50,759 bases of DNA from contig JANXYO010000102.1 of the NCBI GenBank assembly GCA_025356015.1, positions 1 to 50,759 on the forward strand, in the 5' to 3' direction. Origin of the DNA: Spirochaetaceae bacterium. Its GTDB lineage: Bacteria > Spirochaetota > Spirochaetia > Treponematales > Rectinemataceae. Every line of letters begins with the position of its first letter. The stretch's first letter is position 1. Below the pieces are notes generated by a model. That model had not been told where the DNA came from, did no database searches, and saw only the letters and a program-made list of their open reading frames with translations. Position numbers and translations under genes: made by a program. Shown here piece by piece: positions 26,604-36,544 of the stretch.

Positions 26604-28457
26604 TACTCCTCGAAGCCCTCGTCATCGGCGGCCGGCCTTTTCGCTCCCAGGGCGATCGCCGTCGTATGACTCTGGGCGGCCCGGGCCTGCGGGCCGGGAA
26701 TGGCCATGGCCGGGATCGGCGGCAGGGCGGGAGAGCTTGCCTCGGCCTCCATGCCTTCCAGCGCGAAGAATGACATCGTCTCCTGGAGCGAGATGGCCTG
26801 GCTCGAGAGCTCCTCTGAGGAGGCTGCCAGCTTCTCGGCCGAGGCCGAGTTCGCCTGGATCACCGAGTCTAGCTGGGACATGGCCTGGGTGACCTGTTGC
26901 ACGCCCGAACTCTGCTCGTTGCCCGCAGCTGCTATTTCCTGCATGAGGTCGGCCGTCCTGCGGATGTCCGGCACGATCTGCTCAAGCAGGCCTCCGGCCT
27001 TCTCGGCAACCGCCACCGAATTGGCGGATAGGACCGATATCTCCTTCGCGGCCGTCTGCGAGCGCTCGGCGAGCTTGCGCACCTCGGTTGCCACGACGGC
27101 GAAGCCCCGGCCGGCCTCGCCAGCCCGTGCAGCCTCGATGGCCGCGTTAAGGGCCAGAAGATTGGTCTGTCTCGCGATCTCCTCAATTATGGATATGCTC
27201 GAGGCGATCTGCTTCATCGCCTTGACGGTGTCCTGCACGGCGGTGCCTCCCTCGGTGGCGTCCTGGGCCGTCCTCCGGGAGAGTTTTTCCGTAGCCATGG
27301 CGTTCTCGGAGCTCTGCTTCGTCGTGGCAGCCATCTCCTCCATGGTGGCCGATACCTCCTCGGCGCTCGCCGCCTGTTCTGTCGAGCCCTGGCTCATCGT
27401 CATCGCCGTGGCACTGATCGCCTTGCTCCCCTTGGTCACCTGGGCCGCGCCGGACTTGACGCTCGAGGCGATCTCGCGGAGCTTTGCGACCATCTCGCCC
27501 AAGGCCGAGATGAGCAGGCCGACCTCGTCCCGGTAGGCCTTGGGCATCTCGACGCCAAGGTCGCCAAGGGCCAGGCGATCGGCCGCGGCCGCGGCTGCGG
27601 TGAGGGGCCTGAGCCTTAGGCCCATGAACAGGAAGATGCCGGTCCAGGCGGCAAGGACCCCGGCGACGCCGACCACCGCGAGGAGGACGGCCGTGCCAAT
27701 CGCGCTCGCGTTGATCTCCGCAATCGCAAGGGAGATGGCAATGATGAGGCCATAGGATTCATTCTTCTCGAGGGACTGGACCTTGTCCACGCCGTTCAAG
27801 TTGAAGTACTGGATCGATCCCGAGGGCAGGGTGAGCTGATCCTTCCCCCAGGGCAGGGTCGTGGTGTCCAGCTTGAAGAGGAAATCCTTGTTGCGGTGGG
27901 CGATCACGAGGCCCTTGCGGTTCAGGATCACCGGATAGCATGGAAATGAGGGGAAGGCCCGTTTTCGCCGACTTGTAGGGCTCGCTCACGGAAATCTTGC
28001 CATCCGTGGCATTCGCGATGCTGGCACCATAGCCGGCCTCCTGCTTGTCCTGGGACGGGGTCCCCGCCTGAGCCAGGGCCTCTCCAGCGGACGCGATGAT
28101 CCTGGGGATCTTTTCCGCGCTTGCCAGGACCACGCTTTCGTAGAGCTTCTTCTCGTCAAGGACCGACTTCAGCAGCTCCGGGGCCAGGCCTGGCTTTCCC
28201 GTTCTGGCCGCGGTCTTCACAAGGTCGAGGCCTGCGAGGAGGCGGGCCTCGTTGAGGTTGTCCTGGTAGAAGTCGTCGACCTGGGCGCTGATGGTCCTGT
28301 TGAAGCTCTGGATTTCCTGGAGGTAGACAGCCTCAAGCGAACGCCGGGCGGAGGCGTAGGCGATGAGACAGACAGCGGCCGTGAGGACGACTATGATTGC
28401 CGCGACGGCCAGGGAAAGCACAGCCCTGAGGCCGACCGAGCCCCTTTGCTTTTTCAT
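26600..28457 (-). pseudogene. Methyl-accepting chemotaxis protein with a frameshift in its sensor domain
   Basis: MKKQRGSVG at ATG 28457 (AAGGAGG five bases upstream) starts an N-terminal membrane segment (VLSLAVAAIIVVLTAAVCL) and a periplasmic Cache-like sensor. Near 27,931-27,941 the frame must shift. As written it reads [11 protein letters not shown], while the next frame reads [19 protein letters not shown], the expected Cache continuation. Downstream come a second membrane segment ([20 protein letters not shown]), a HAMP-like linker and a full signalling domain with the conserved tip [20 protein letters not shown]. Intact it would be about 619 residues and feed CheA/CheW. As written a receptor without signalling domain would be made. 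A sequencing error is possible. Confidence 0.78.
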
Positions 28458-28749
28458 GGATCCTCCTTGTGGCCGCGGTTGGCTGCATAGAAACAGCCCA
28501 CGGGCTCGCACTGTCCATTGGTGGCCTCGCTGTTGTGGCTTTCAGGGAACGGCCTTCCAATTCCCCCGGCATGTGGTATGAGCTCAAATATAGGCCTAAG
28601 GATGGGCCGTCGATGATCATATTTGTGGCGGGAAATCGGGGCAGGAGCGGTGCACAGCCGTTTCTGCATGACGCAGAAGACTCCAGCGCCCTGCGCCAGC
28701 TAAGGGCGCTGCTCCGTGGTGTGCCTTTATCTTCTCCGCTACTTTCTTC
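28458..28749. other. Intergenic region upstream of the chemoreceptor and downstream of phoR
   Basis: About 290 bases hold no convincing gene. They contain the ribosome site of the chemoreceptor gene and the hairpin at 28684-28711. I see no clear sigma-70 or flagellar-type promoter, though an AT-richer patch near 28,570-28,630 could carry one. Confidence 0.4.
28684..28711 (-). terminator. Hairpin downstream of the pst-pho operon
   Basis: Perfect 9-base arms CAGCGCCCT (28684-28692) and AGGGCGCTG (28703-28711) with a 10-base loop lie about 40 bases after the phoR stop. The U-tract on the minus strand is poor (GAGTCTTCT), so termination efficiency is uncertain. Confidence 0.45.
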
Positions 28750-30621
28750 CTAATCGCTTTCTCGGTCCGCGCCGCCCGGCGGTCCCGCCACGGGTATCCT
28801 CATCCTGAAAGTCGAGCCTTCTCCCTCCCAGCTCTCCACAGCGACCGAGCCGCCGTGGGCCAGGGCGATGTGGCGGACAATGGCGAGGCCGAGCCCCGTG
28901 CCGCCGAGCTCGCGGCTTCTTGCCTTGTCGACGCGGTAGAAGCGCTCGAAGAGCCGGCCTAGGTCCTTCGCCGGGATGCCCGCACCGCGGTCGCGGACCT
29001 CGAAGAGGACTGAGCCCCTGGGGCTGCCTCCTTGTGCAGGCCCGGGGCCCTGCGCGCCCTCCTCGAGGCTGGCGGCGATCGAGACGGATGAACCCGGGGG
29101 CGAGTACTTGATGGCGTTGTCGAGGAGGTTGATGAGGGCCTGCTCGATGAGGCCGGCGTTGGCCCGGGCCTCGAGGCCTTCGGGGCAGTCGACCTTCACG
29201 ACGAGGCCCTTGGCCTCGGCCTTGGGGGCGATGGCGTCCAGGGAGTCGGTGATCACGTCGCAGACCCGCACTGTCTCGCAGCGCAGCCACTCTCCTCCGC
29301 CCTGCTCGAGCCTCGCGAGGGCAAGCAGGTCGTCGATGAGGCTCTCCATGCGCTCAGCGTTGCGCGCCACGATGGCGAGATAGCGCGAGCTCCTCCCCGT
29401 GTCGCCCTCGGCCTCGGCCAGGGCCTCGGTGAAGCCCTTGACGATCTGCACGGGGGTGCGCAGTTCGTGCGAGACGTTGGCGACAAAGTCCCGCCTCACG
29501 CGCTCGAGGCGACGAAGCTCGGTGATGTCGTTTAGCACCAGCACCACTCCTGAACCGCCTGCCCCGTCGGCTTGCTGTGGCCCCGCCATGCGCATGGGGG
29601 CGGCAAGGGCCTGGAACCAGCGTTCCTTTGGGAGGTAGAGGGCGAGCTCGGTGCTCTCGGGCCGTCCCGAGCGGAGACAGGACTCGGCGACGGCCTGGAG
29701 TTCGGTGGAGTGGGTGGCGGCCAGGAGTTCCTGGCCCGCCATCAGCTGCGGGCTCGAGCCGAAGAGGGTGGAGGCCGAGGGGTTCGCGAGCCTGAGCACC
29801 AGGCCCTCGTCGAGGGCGAGGACGGCCTCGACCATGGCGCCAAGGACTGCCTCGAGCTCGGCGCCGAGGCTCTGGGCCGAGTGGATCCTGGTGTCGAGCT
29901 CGAGGGCCATCGCGTCGAGGGTCCTCGCGAGGGAGCGGACCTCCTCGGGCCCGGACTCGGCCTCGAAGTGGGAGAGCCGCCTGCCACCGGTGGCGAAGCC
30001 TCGGGCCGTCTCGGCGAGAAGGGCGAGGGGGCGGGAGAGCCTGCGCGAGAAGCTCGCCGCGGCAAGGGCCGCGAGGGCGAGGAAGCCGAGGGTGGCGAGG
30101 ACGAAGCTAAGCCGGGCCGAGGCGAGGCGGGAGTCGAGGCTCGGGGTCTCGAGGGCGAGGCGGAAGACAGCGAGGACCTTGCCGTCCCTGATCACGGGAG
30201 CGGCGCCATAGATGAGCTCCTTGCCCACAGACACGGAGCGCCGTCTCGCCGAGCCAGTGCGCCCCGCGAGGGCCGCGATGACCTCGGGCCTCTGGCCGTG
30301 GTTCTCCATTGTGGCGGGATCGGCCATCGTGTCGGCGGCGACGCTTCCGTCGGGGAGGATGAGGGTGAGGCGGAAGTCGCTGTGCTCGGCCGCGCGGGCG
30401 AGCCATGATGAGGCGACGCTCCGCCCCTGCGGCCCGGGATCGAGCTCGGCCTCGGGCAGGGCCGAGGCGAGGGTCCGGGCTGCCTCGCCGAGGGAGCTCG
30501 CGTTGGCCTCGTCGTAGAGCCGGCCCATGATTGAGAAGCCGAAGCCGAGGAGGAGGGTGCAGGCGATGAGGAGGGCCGCGATCAGGGTCGCCAGGCTCTG
30601 GCGGAAGAGGCTTGTGGCCAT
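28750..30621 (-). CDS. phoR: Phosphate-regulon sensor histidine kinase
   Basis: A membrane sensor kinase that, in the Pho system, autophosphorylates and passes phosphate to PhoB when phosphate is scarce. The 623 residues contain: membrane segment 1 (~8-30), an extracytoplasmic loop of about 130 residues, segment 2 (~168-190), a HAMP linker, a PAS domain (~255-370, ending VVLVLNDITELRRLERVRR), the HisKA H-box FVANVSHELRTPVQIVKG, and the ATPase with N-box NLLDNAIKYSP, G1 DRGAGIP and G2 GGTGLGLAIVRH. The large periplasmic loop is bigger than in E. coli PhoR. It is the last gene of the operon, six bases after phoB. Confidence 0.92.
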   Translation of the reverse strand: MATSLFRQSLATLIAALLIACTLLLGFGFSIMGRLYDEANASSLGEAARTLASALPEAELDPGPQGRSVASSWLARAAEHSDFRLTLILPDGSVAADTMADPATMENHGQRPEVIAALAGRTGSARRRSVSVGKELIYGAAPVIRDGKVLAVFRLALETPSLDSRLASARLSFVLATLGFLALAALAAASFSRRLSRPLALLAETARGFATGGRRLSHFEAESGPEEVRSLARTLDAMALELDTRIHSAQSLGAELEAVLGAMVEAVLALDEGLVLRLANPSASTLFGSSPQLMAGQELLAATHSTELQAVAESCLRSGRPESTELALYLPKERWFQALAAPMRMAGPQQADGAGGSGVVLVLNDITELRRLERVRRDFVANVSHELRTPVQIVKGFTEALAEAEGDTGRSSRYLAIVARNAERMESLIDDLLALARLEQGGGEWLRCETVRVCDVITDSLDAIAPKAEAKGLVVKVDCPEGLEARANAGLIEQALINLLDNAIKYSPPGSSVSIAASLEEGAQGPGPAQGGSPRGSVLFEVRDRGAGIPAKDLGRLFERFYRVDKARSRELGGTGLGLAIVRHIALAHGGSVAVESWEGEGSTFRMRIPVAGPPGGADRESD

Positions 30622-30626
30622 GCGCT

Positions 30627-31322
30627 CTAGTCCTTGAGCCGGTAACCGACCCCGCGGACCGTCTCGATGCAGTCGCAGTCCTCGCCGAGCTTTCGCCTGA
30701 GCGAGAGTATCTGCACGTCGACCGCCCGGTCCGTGACGGGGTAGTCCCTGCCCTTCACAGCGTCAATGATCTGGCTGCGTGAGAAGACCCAGCCCGGGTT
30801 GCGCAGGAGGAACTCGAGAATGGCGAACTCGGTGGCCGAGAGCTCGACCTTCCGCTCGCCGATCCTCAGCTCGTGCCTTCCTGAGTCGAGCCTCAAGCTC
30901 CCACTCGAGATGACGGACTCCGCGCGAGCGGACTGGGCCGGGAGCTCGACCGTCCTTCGCAGGGCCGCCCTGATCCTCGCCACGAGGACCTTGGGGCTAT
31001 AGGGCTTGACCACGTAGTCCTCGGCCCCGAGCTCGAGGCCAAGGACCACGTCGGCCTCCTCGCCCTTTGCCGTCGTCATGATGACGGGTAGGCGTTTGGT
31101 GCCGGTGAGGCCCTTGATGCGGCGCAGGACCTCGAGGCCGTCGATGCCCGGGAGCATGATGTCGAGGACGACGCAGTCGGGATTGGCGCCGGGGAAGCGC
31201 TCGAGGCCCTCCTCGCCGTCGCTCGCCTGGACGATGGTCCAGCCCTCCTTGCCCAGGGCGTGGCCGAGGAGCTCCCTGATGTCGGGGTCGTCCTCGATGA
31301 CGAGGATAGTGGCCTTTGCCAT
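30627..31322 (-). CDS. phoB: Phosphate-regulon response regulator (OmpR/PhoB type)
   Basis: The 231-residue product has a receiver domain (VIEDDPDIRELLG, phospho-acceptor Asp in DCVVLDIMLPGIDG, Thr in IMTTAKGEE, Lys in EDYVVKPYSPK). A C-terminal winged helix follows, with LSATEFAILEFLLRNPGWVFSR and DRAVDVQILSLRRKLG. Phosphorylated PhoB binds tandem 11-bp direct repeats, and seven such arrays are visible to the right in this window. Its ATG overlaps the phoU stop (TAATG). Confidence 0.94.
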   Translation of the reverse strand: MAKATILVIEDDPDIRELLGHALGKEGWTIVQASDGEEGLERFPGANPDCVVLDIMLPGIDGLEVLRRIKGLTGTKRLPVIMTTAKGEEADVVLGLELGAEDYVVKPYSPKVLVARIRAALRRTVELPAQSARAESVISSGSLRLDSGRHELRIGERKVELSATEFAILEFLLRNPGWVFSRSQIIDAVKGRDYPVTDRAVDVQILSLRRKLGEDCDCIETVRGVGYRLKD

Positions 31323-31981
31323 TAGTCGTTGAGCTCCACGTGCTTCCCCTCGACCATGAAGACCACGGCCTCGCAGATGTTGGTCATGTGGTCGCCCAGG
31401 CGCTCGAGGAAGCCCGAGGTCGTGAGGAGCTTGACCGCGCGCTCGATCTGTTCTGGCCTGTCCTTCATGAGCTCGAGGACCTCCTTCACGAGGGCCTTGT
31501 GCTCGTGGTCGATGCTTTCGTCGAGGGCGGCGATCCGCCTCGCCTCTTCGGCGTCGTGGTTGAGGTAGGCAGCCACGGCCCCCCTGATCATCGTGCAGCC
31601 GGTCTGGGCCATGCGCTCGAGGGCCTCGAACTGCCGGAAAGGGGGCTCTCCCGTGAAGCGCTTGACGGCCTTGGCGAGGTGGACGGCGTGGTCGCCCGCG
31701 CGCTCGAGGTTGTCGGTGACCTTGAGGACTGTGACGAGCTCGCGGAGGTCGCGGGCGACGGGTTGCTGGGTTGCTATGAGGATGGCGGCCTGGTCGTCGA
31801 TCTTGAGCTGGAGGGCGTTGACCAGCTCGTCATCGGCCTTGACCTCGGCGGCGAGCTCGAGGTTCTGGGTCTTCATGGCCTCCATGGCCTTCCGGAGGTC
31901 CTCCTCGACCCTCGCTCCCATGGAGAGGACGTCGTGGTTGAGCCTCGCGAGCTCCTCTATGAAATGCATCCTTGTCTGCAT
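31322..31981 (-). CDS. phoU: Phosphate signalling protein PhoU
   Basis: PhoU links the Pst transporter to PhoR and keeps the regulon off when phosphate is plentiful. The 219-residue product shows the two three-helix PhoU repeats, with metal-binding signatures KVTDNLERAGDHAVHLA in repeat 1 and TTSGFLERLGDHMTNICEA in repeat 2. The length is normal. It is co-transcribed between the small phosphatase-like gene and phoB. Confidence 0.95.
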   Translation of the reverse strand: MQTRMHFIEELARLNHDVLSMGARVEEDLRKAMEAMKTQNLELAAEVKADDELVNALQLKIDDQAAILIATQQPVARDLRELVTVLKVTDNLERAGDHAVHLAKAVKRFTGEPPFRQFEALERMAQTGCTMIRGAVAAYLNHDAEEARRIAALDESIDHEHKALVKEVLELMKDRPEQIERAVKLLTTSGFLERLGDHMTNICEAVVFMVEGKHVELND

Positions 31982-31993
31982 CGCCTGTATCTC

Positions 31994-32191
31994 CTAGCGC
32001 TCCGCGTGGCTGGCGATGAAATCCCTCACCGCCGTCTCGATCTGGTCCTTCACCACCATGGGGTTGAGGCTGCCAGGCTCGAGCCCGGCGCTCTCGACCT
32101 CGAAGCCCGGGCCCACGAGATCCTTCAGGAAGGCCTCGGCCATCTGGTTCCTGCCTGAGTTGTGGACGCAGAGAAAAAGCACCCTGGTCAT
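31994..32191 (-). CDS. Miniature LMW-phosphatase/ArsC-like protein
   Basis: The 65-residue product starts [20 protein letters not shown], which holds the CX5R phosphate-binding loop of low-molecular-weight protein tyrosine phosphatases and thioredoxin-type arsenate reductases. It goes on through [13 protein letters not shown] and then jumps to a helix ([17 protein letters not shown]) resembling the C-terminal helix of full-length (~135-residue) relatives. The central ~70 residues with the general-acid Asp are missing. The start 32191 follows a CAGGAGGA ribosome site. Its place between pstB and phoU suggests a phosphate- or arsenate-related role, perhaps binding only. Confidence 0.7.
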   Translation of the reverse strand: MTRVLFLCVHNSGRNQMAEAFLKDLVGPGFEVESAGLEPGSLNPMVVKDQIETAVRDFIASHAER

Positions 32192-32231
32192 CCTGTCTTC
32201 CTCCTGTCTTCCGCCACGGTCTGCACCTGGC

Positions 32232-32989
<758 letters not shown>

Positions 32990-32993
<4 letters not shown>

Positions 32994-34603
32994 CGTGTCT
33001 TCGCTCCCTTTTCGCGGCCGCCGCCCATCTTGCCTATGAGGCGTTTCGCGGAGAAGTTGAAGGCGACCACCACCAGGATGAGGACGGTCGCGGTCGAGAA
33101 GGCCCTGTCGAAGGAGATACCCTCGGCGAAGAGCAGGTAGATATGGGAGGAGAGGACCCGGGCCGAGGAGAAGAGACCCTTGGCGAGCTTGTAGTCCGAA
33201 CCCATGGTGAAGAGGAGGGCGGCCGTCTCCCCGACAGCCCTGCCGATACCCAGTATGAGCCCCGTGAGGATGCCGGGGGCGGCGGCCGGGATCGCCACCC
33301 TCACGATGGTCTGGAGCTTGGTCGCCCCAAGGGCGAGGGAGCCCTCGCGCAGGCCAGCCGGGACGGCCTTCATGGCCTCCTCCGAGGTCCGCACTATCGT
33401 GGGCAGGATCATGAGGGTGAGGGTGAGACAGCCCGAGAGGAGGCCGAAGCCGAAGTGGAGGATGTTGACGAAGAAGAGGAAGCCGAAGAGGCCGAAGATT
33501 ATCGAGGGTATGCCCGCCAGGGTCTCGGTGCCGAGGCGGAGTATCCTGATCATGATGCCCTGTCTCGCGTATTCGACGAGGTAGACGGCAGCGGCGACCC
33601 CGATGGGCGCGGCCATGAGACCGGTGAGGATGAGCATGAGGAAGGTGTTGGCGATGATCGTGGAGATGCCGCCCACCTTGCCCGAGAGGCCGGGGCTCTC
33701 GAGGAGGTAGCTCAAAGAAAGGTTCCAGCCGGACTCTGTGCCGCTCCACATGAGGGTGGGCAGCTCCTCGGCCTTTGCGTCTCCGGCGAAGAGATAGCCG
33801 ACGCTGCCGCTCTGGTCCCCGAGGGCCGCGAGGTAGGCGGCCATGTCCTTCTCCCTCGCTCCCCCCGACACCGAGTGCCCGCCATCGGAGAGGACCCGCT
33901 GGAGCTCCGTCCCCGCGGGGGGCTCGAGGAGGTGGACGGCGAGGTCGGGGCCGCCGAGCTCCTTCCAGTTCGCTATCTTTCCCGCCATGAGGAGACGCAA
34001 GGCAGGGTCGCTCAAGTCCTCGATCCCGCGGTTCTCGACGAGGGCTGTGACCTCGCTGTTGGCGGCGATGACGACGCGTCTCAAGGGGATGACCTTCACG
34101 CCCTTCTGCCCGGCCAGGTCCTCGGCGGGGAGGACGGCGACGGCGCCGAGGGTCGAGCGCACCCGCTCGATCGCTCGGGCCGCGTCGGGGGCCGTCTCCA
34201 CAAGGCCGCCCCACTGCGGAGTGCTTCCAAAGAGGAAGCGCGATACCTTCGCGCCATCGGCCGTCGAGCTGTCGAGTGCGATGGGGACGAGGTCCTCCTT
34301 GTCGGCTGTGATCTTTGACCAGTTGAGGTACTCGTCGGTATACATGCCGTAGAGGACGGGGAACTCGATCCTGTCCAGTGGTGTTCCCTCGTTGACAACG
34401 ATGGCGAGACCATCGGGAGCGGCCTCGGAGTTCGAGAGGACGGTCGATCTGACTACGTTCTCGTAGCGAAGGCCGCGGTAGACGATGAAGATGAGGATCA
34501 GGGCGAGGATGCCAATGGTGAGGAAGGAGAGACCGCGCACGATGGCGAATGCGATGGCCTGGCTGCGCAGTCGCGATGCGTGGCCGCTTGTCGGCTTATG
34601 CAC
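32990..34603 (-). CDS. pstA: Phosphate permease PstA with an inserted PstS-like periplasmic segment
   Basis: The start is GTG 34603, overlapping pstC by eight bases. Residue ~24-44 is the first membrane segment ([20 protein letters not shown]). From ~311 on, the normal PstA permease follows with its EAA-type loop [20 protein letters not shown] and [16 protein letters not shown]. Between them lies an extra ~250-residue stretch (34456-33706). It holds two segments resembling PstS lobes: one with [20 protein letters not shown], the other with [19 protein letters not shown], the latter close to ISNWKDVGGPDLKIVVVN in this operon's PstS. The 537-residue length is nearly twice normal. The permease role is sure; the insert's function is inferred. 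Confidence 0.92.
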
Positions 34604-35516
34604 CGCCGCCCCCTTCCGTCGCCGCCATCGAGCGCTTCAGGGCGACCTGGACGGTGAGGTTGAGGACGAGGATGAAGACGAAGAGGACGATGCCCGTGGC
34701 GAAAAGGCTGGTGAGGTGGTCGCCGGTCGCGTAGCTCATGTCGGTGATGATGTTCATCGTCAGGGTCCTGACCATGCCCGTGAGGCCCTTGGGCATGAGT
34801 GGGGCGTTCCCGCCCACCATGAGGACGGCCATGGTCTCTCCTATCGCGCGGCCCATGCCCAGGATGACCCCGGCGATGATGCCCGAGCGGGCAGCGGGCA
34901 CGAGGACGCGCACGATGGTCTGCCAGTGGGTGGCCCCGAGGGCCAGGGAGCCTTCCTTGAGCTCGCGCGGCACGGCGCGCAGGGAGACCTCGGTGACGCT
35001 GATGATGGTGGGCAATGTCATGATGGCGAGGACTATCGAGGCCGAGAGGACGGAGTAGCCCGAGCCGCCGAAGAGGCTCCGCGTAATAGTCGATATCAGG
35101 GCTATGCCGAAGAGGCCGTAGATCACCGAGGGGATCCCGGCGAGGAGCTCGACGGTGGAGTGGATGATGCGCGATGAGCGTTTCTCGGCGAGCTCGGCGA
35201 GGAAGATCCCGACGGCCAGGCCGATGGGCACCGCGAAGGCGAGGGCGAGGCCGGTGACGTAGAAGGAGCCCACGATGAAGGAGAGGATCCCGTAGCCCGG
35301 GACCTTGGCCGTCGGCTCCCAGCGGGTGGAGCCCAGGAACTCGAGGACGCTCACCTTCTGGAAAAGGGACAGGCCGCGCTGGAAAAGGAAGACCGTTATC
35401 AGGATGACGGCCAGGACGGAGAGGGCGGCGCAGGCGAAGAGCAGTCCCTCGGCCGTCCTCTCGAAAAGTTTCCGATGCTTCACTCTATCATCCAGGTTCC
35501 GGGCATGTGGATGCAT
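34596..35516 (-). CDS. pstC: Phosphate permease PstC
   Basis: PstC forms the membrane channel with PstA. The 306-residue product has about six hydrophobic segments and the conserved [20 protein letters not shown] loop that contacts PstB, plus ILGMGRAIGETMAVLMVGG. ATG 35516 (MHPHARNLDD) is chosen; its ribosome site is weak, and GTG 11 codons later (VKHRKLFERTA) is an alternative. The open frame further upstream runs through the inverted repeat after pstS and is not likely coding. Confidence 0.93.
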   Translation of the reverse strand: MHPHARNLDDRVKHRKLFERTAEGLLFACAALSVLAVILITVFLFQRGLSLFQKVSVLEFLGSTRWEPTAKVPGYGILSFIVGSFYVTGLALAFAVPIGLAVGIFLAELAEKRSSRIIHSTVELLAGIPSVIYGLFGIALISTITRSLFGGSGYSVLSASIVLAIMTLPTIISVTEVSLRAVPRELKEGSLALGATHWQTIVRVLVPAARSGIIAGVILGMGRAIGETMAVLMVGGNAPLMPKGLTGMVRTLTMNIITDMSYATGDHLTSLFATGIVLFVFILVLNLTVQVALKRSMAATEGGGGA

Positions 35517-35538
35517 CCTTTTTCGATGAACAGAATCA

Positions 35539-35602
35539 AACCGCAGAGACGCGGAGCCGCAGAGAGAGGAAGAAGAAGTCGAGGCTCTGCGCCTCTGCGG
35601 TT
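35539..35602. repeat. Imperfect inverted repeat between pstS and pstC
   Basis: Arms AACCGCAGAGACGCGGAGCC (35539-35558) and GGCTCTGCGCCTCTGCGGTT (35583-35602) pair at 18 of 20 positions around a purine-rich 24-base loop. The hairpin would form in the transcript just after the pstS stop and before pstC. Binding-protein genes often carry such a structure to stabilise the upstream message and lower expression of the permease genes. The CGCAGAG-rich arms also resemble a palindromic repeat family I recall from intergenic regions of many environmental bacteria. Confidence 0.8.
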
Positions 35603-35612
35603 CCATTTCCTT

Positions 35613-36440
35613 TTACTTCTTCGGCACCGGGATGTAGTCGACCGACTTCACGATCGCCTGGCCCTTGGGGGAGAGGACGAAGTCGATGAAGGCCTTCTCG
35701 ACGGAAGCCGCCGCGGGCGCGCCCTTGGTGAGAAGGAAGAGGGAGCGCGAGATGGGATACTTCTTGGCGATGACGTTGGCGACTGTCGGGGCGACAGCGT
35801 CGACCTGGAGCTCGCGGCCGCCGGCCTTGATGACCTGGTCGGCGAAGGCCATGCCCACGTAGCCGATGGAGCCGGGGGTCGAGGCGACCTTCGCGGCTAC
35901 CTCGCCGTTCTCCTTGGTCACAATGGCGTCCTTTGTGTAGGCGACTGCCTTGCCGAAGTCCTTCAGGCAGACGAGCTCCCAGAAAGCGGCGTATGTGCCC
36001 GAAGATTCGTCGCGGTTGACGACGACGATCTTGAGGTCGGGGCCGCCCACGTCCTTCCAGTTCGAGATGTCACCGTGGTAGATCTTGGCGAGGTTGGCGC
36101 GGGAGATGTTGGCAAGCTTGATGTTCTTGTTCACAACCACGCTGAGGCCGTCGAGGGCGATCACCACGGGCTTCCCGTCCATGAGCTGGTCGGCGGAGAA
36201 CTCGGCCGAGGAGCCGGCGAGGCTGATCTGGCCGGCGAGGAGGGCCTTGAGCCCCGCGCCAGAGCCCGTGGCCTCGTAGGAGATCTTGACGCCCGGGTTG
36301 TTCTTCTGGAACTGCTCGATGGCGGCATAGGCGATCGGCGCGACCGTGGTCGAGCCGCCGAAGGTGAAGGTTCCCGAGAGCTGCGCGAAGGCCGAGCCGG
36401 CGAGGGCTAAGACCAGGGCAAGGGCCGTGAGCTTCTTCAT
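35613..36440 (-). CDS. pstS: Periplasmic phosphate-binding protein
   Basis: The 275-residue product starts MKKLTALALVLALAGSAFAQ (signal peptide), from ATG 36440 with GGAGG six bases upstream. Phosphate-pocket motifs are present: FTFGGSTTVAPIA, ATGSGAGLKALLAG, SGEI-type GDISNWKDVGGPDLKIVVVN, RDESSGTYAAFW and STPGSIGYVG. It captures phosphate for PstCAB. It heads the pst-pho operon behind a four-unit Pho box. Confidence 0.96.
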   Translation of the reverse strand: MKKLTALALVLALAGSAFAQLSGTFTFGGSTTVAPIAYAAIEQFQKNNPGVKISYEATGSGAGLKALLAGQISLAGSSAEFSADQLMDGKPVVIALDGLSVVVNKNIKLANISRANLAKIYHGDISNWKDVGGPDLKIVVVNRDESSGTYAAFWELVCLKDFGKAVAYTKDAIVTKENGEVAAKVASTPGSIGYVGMAFADQVIKAGGRELQVDAVAPTVANVIAKKYPISRSLFLLTKGAPAAASVEKAFIDFVLSPKGQAIVKSVDYIPVPKK

Positions 36441-36500
36441 GAAGTTCCTCCGTAGGGAGTCTGCGATGTGGCTCACCTGAGCCTGCGGAGACCTTACGCG

Positions 36501-36544
36501 AGTTTAGTCAGGGAACGGCGAGAGCCATGTTAGAAAACGGTTAA
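36501..36544 (-). promoter_or_regulatory. Pho box (four 11-bp units) and promoter of pstS
   Basis: Read on the minus strand, four contiguous 11-mers occur: TTAACCGTTTT, CTAACATGGCT, CTCGCCGTTCC and CTGACTAAACT. TAAGGT follows four bases later (36496-36491) as a possible -10. The first unit contains the stop codon of the upstream metallophosphoesterase-like gene. The spacing and position match PhoB sites; the base composition of the unit is this genome's own variant. Confidence 0.75.

Noticed and set aside
32994-34214. Long open frame extending pstB upstream to 660 codons
   Set aside because: It is a GC-rich shadow of pstA in another frame, full of Arg/Pro/Gly; pstB has a clear start at 32993 overlapping the pstA stop.
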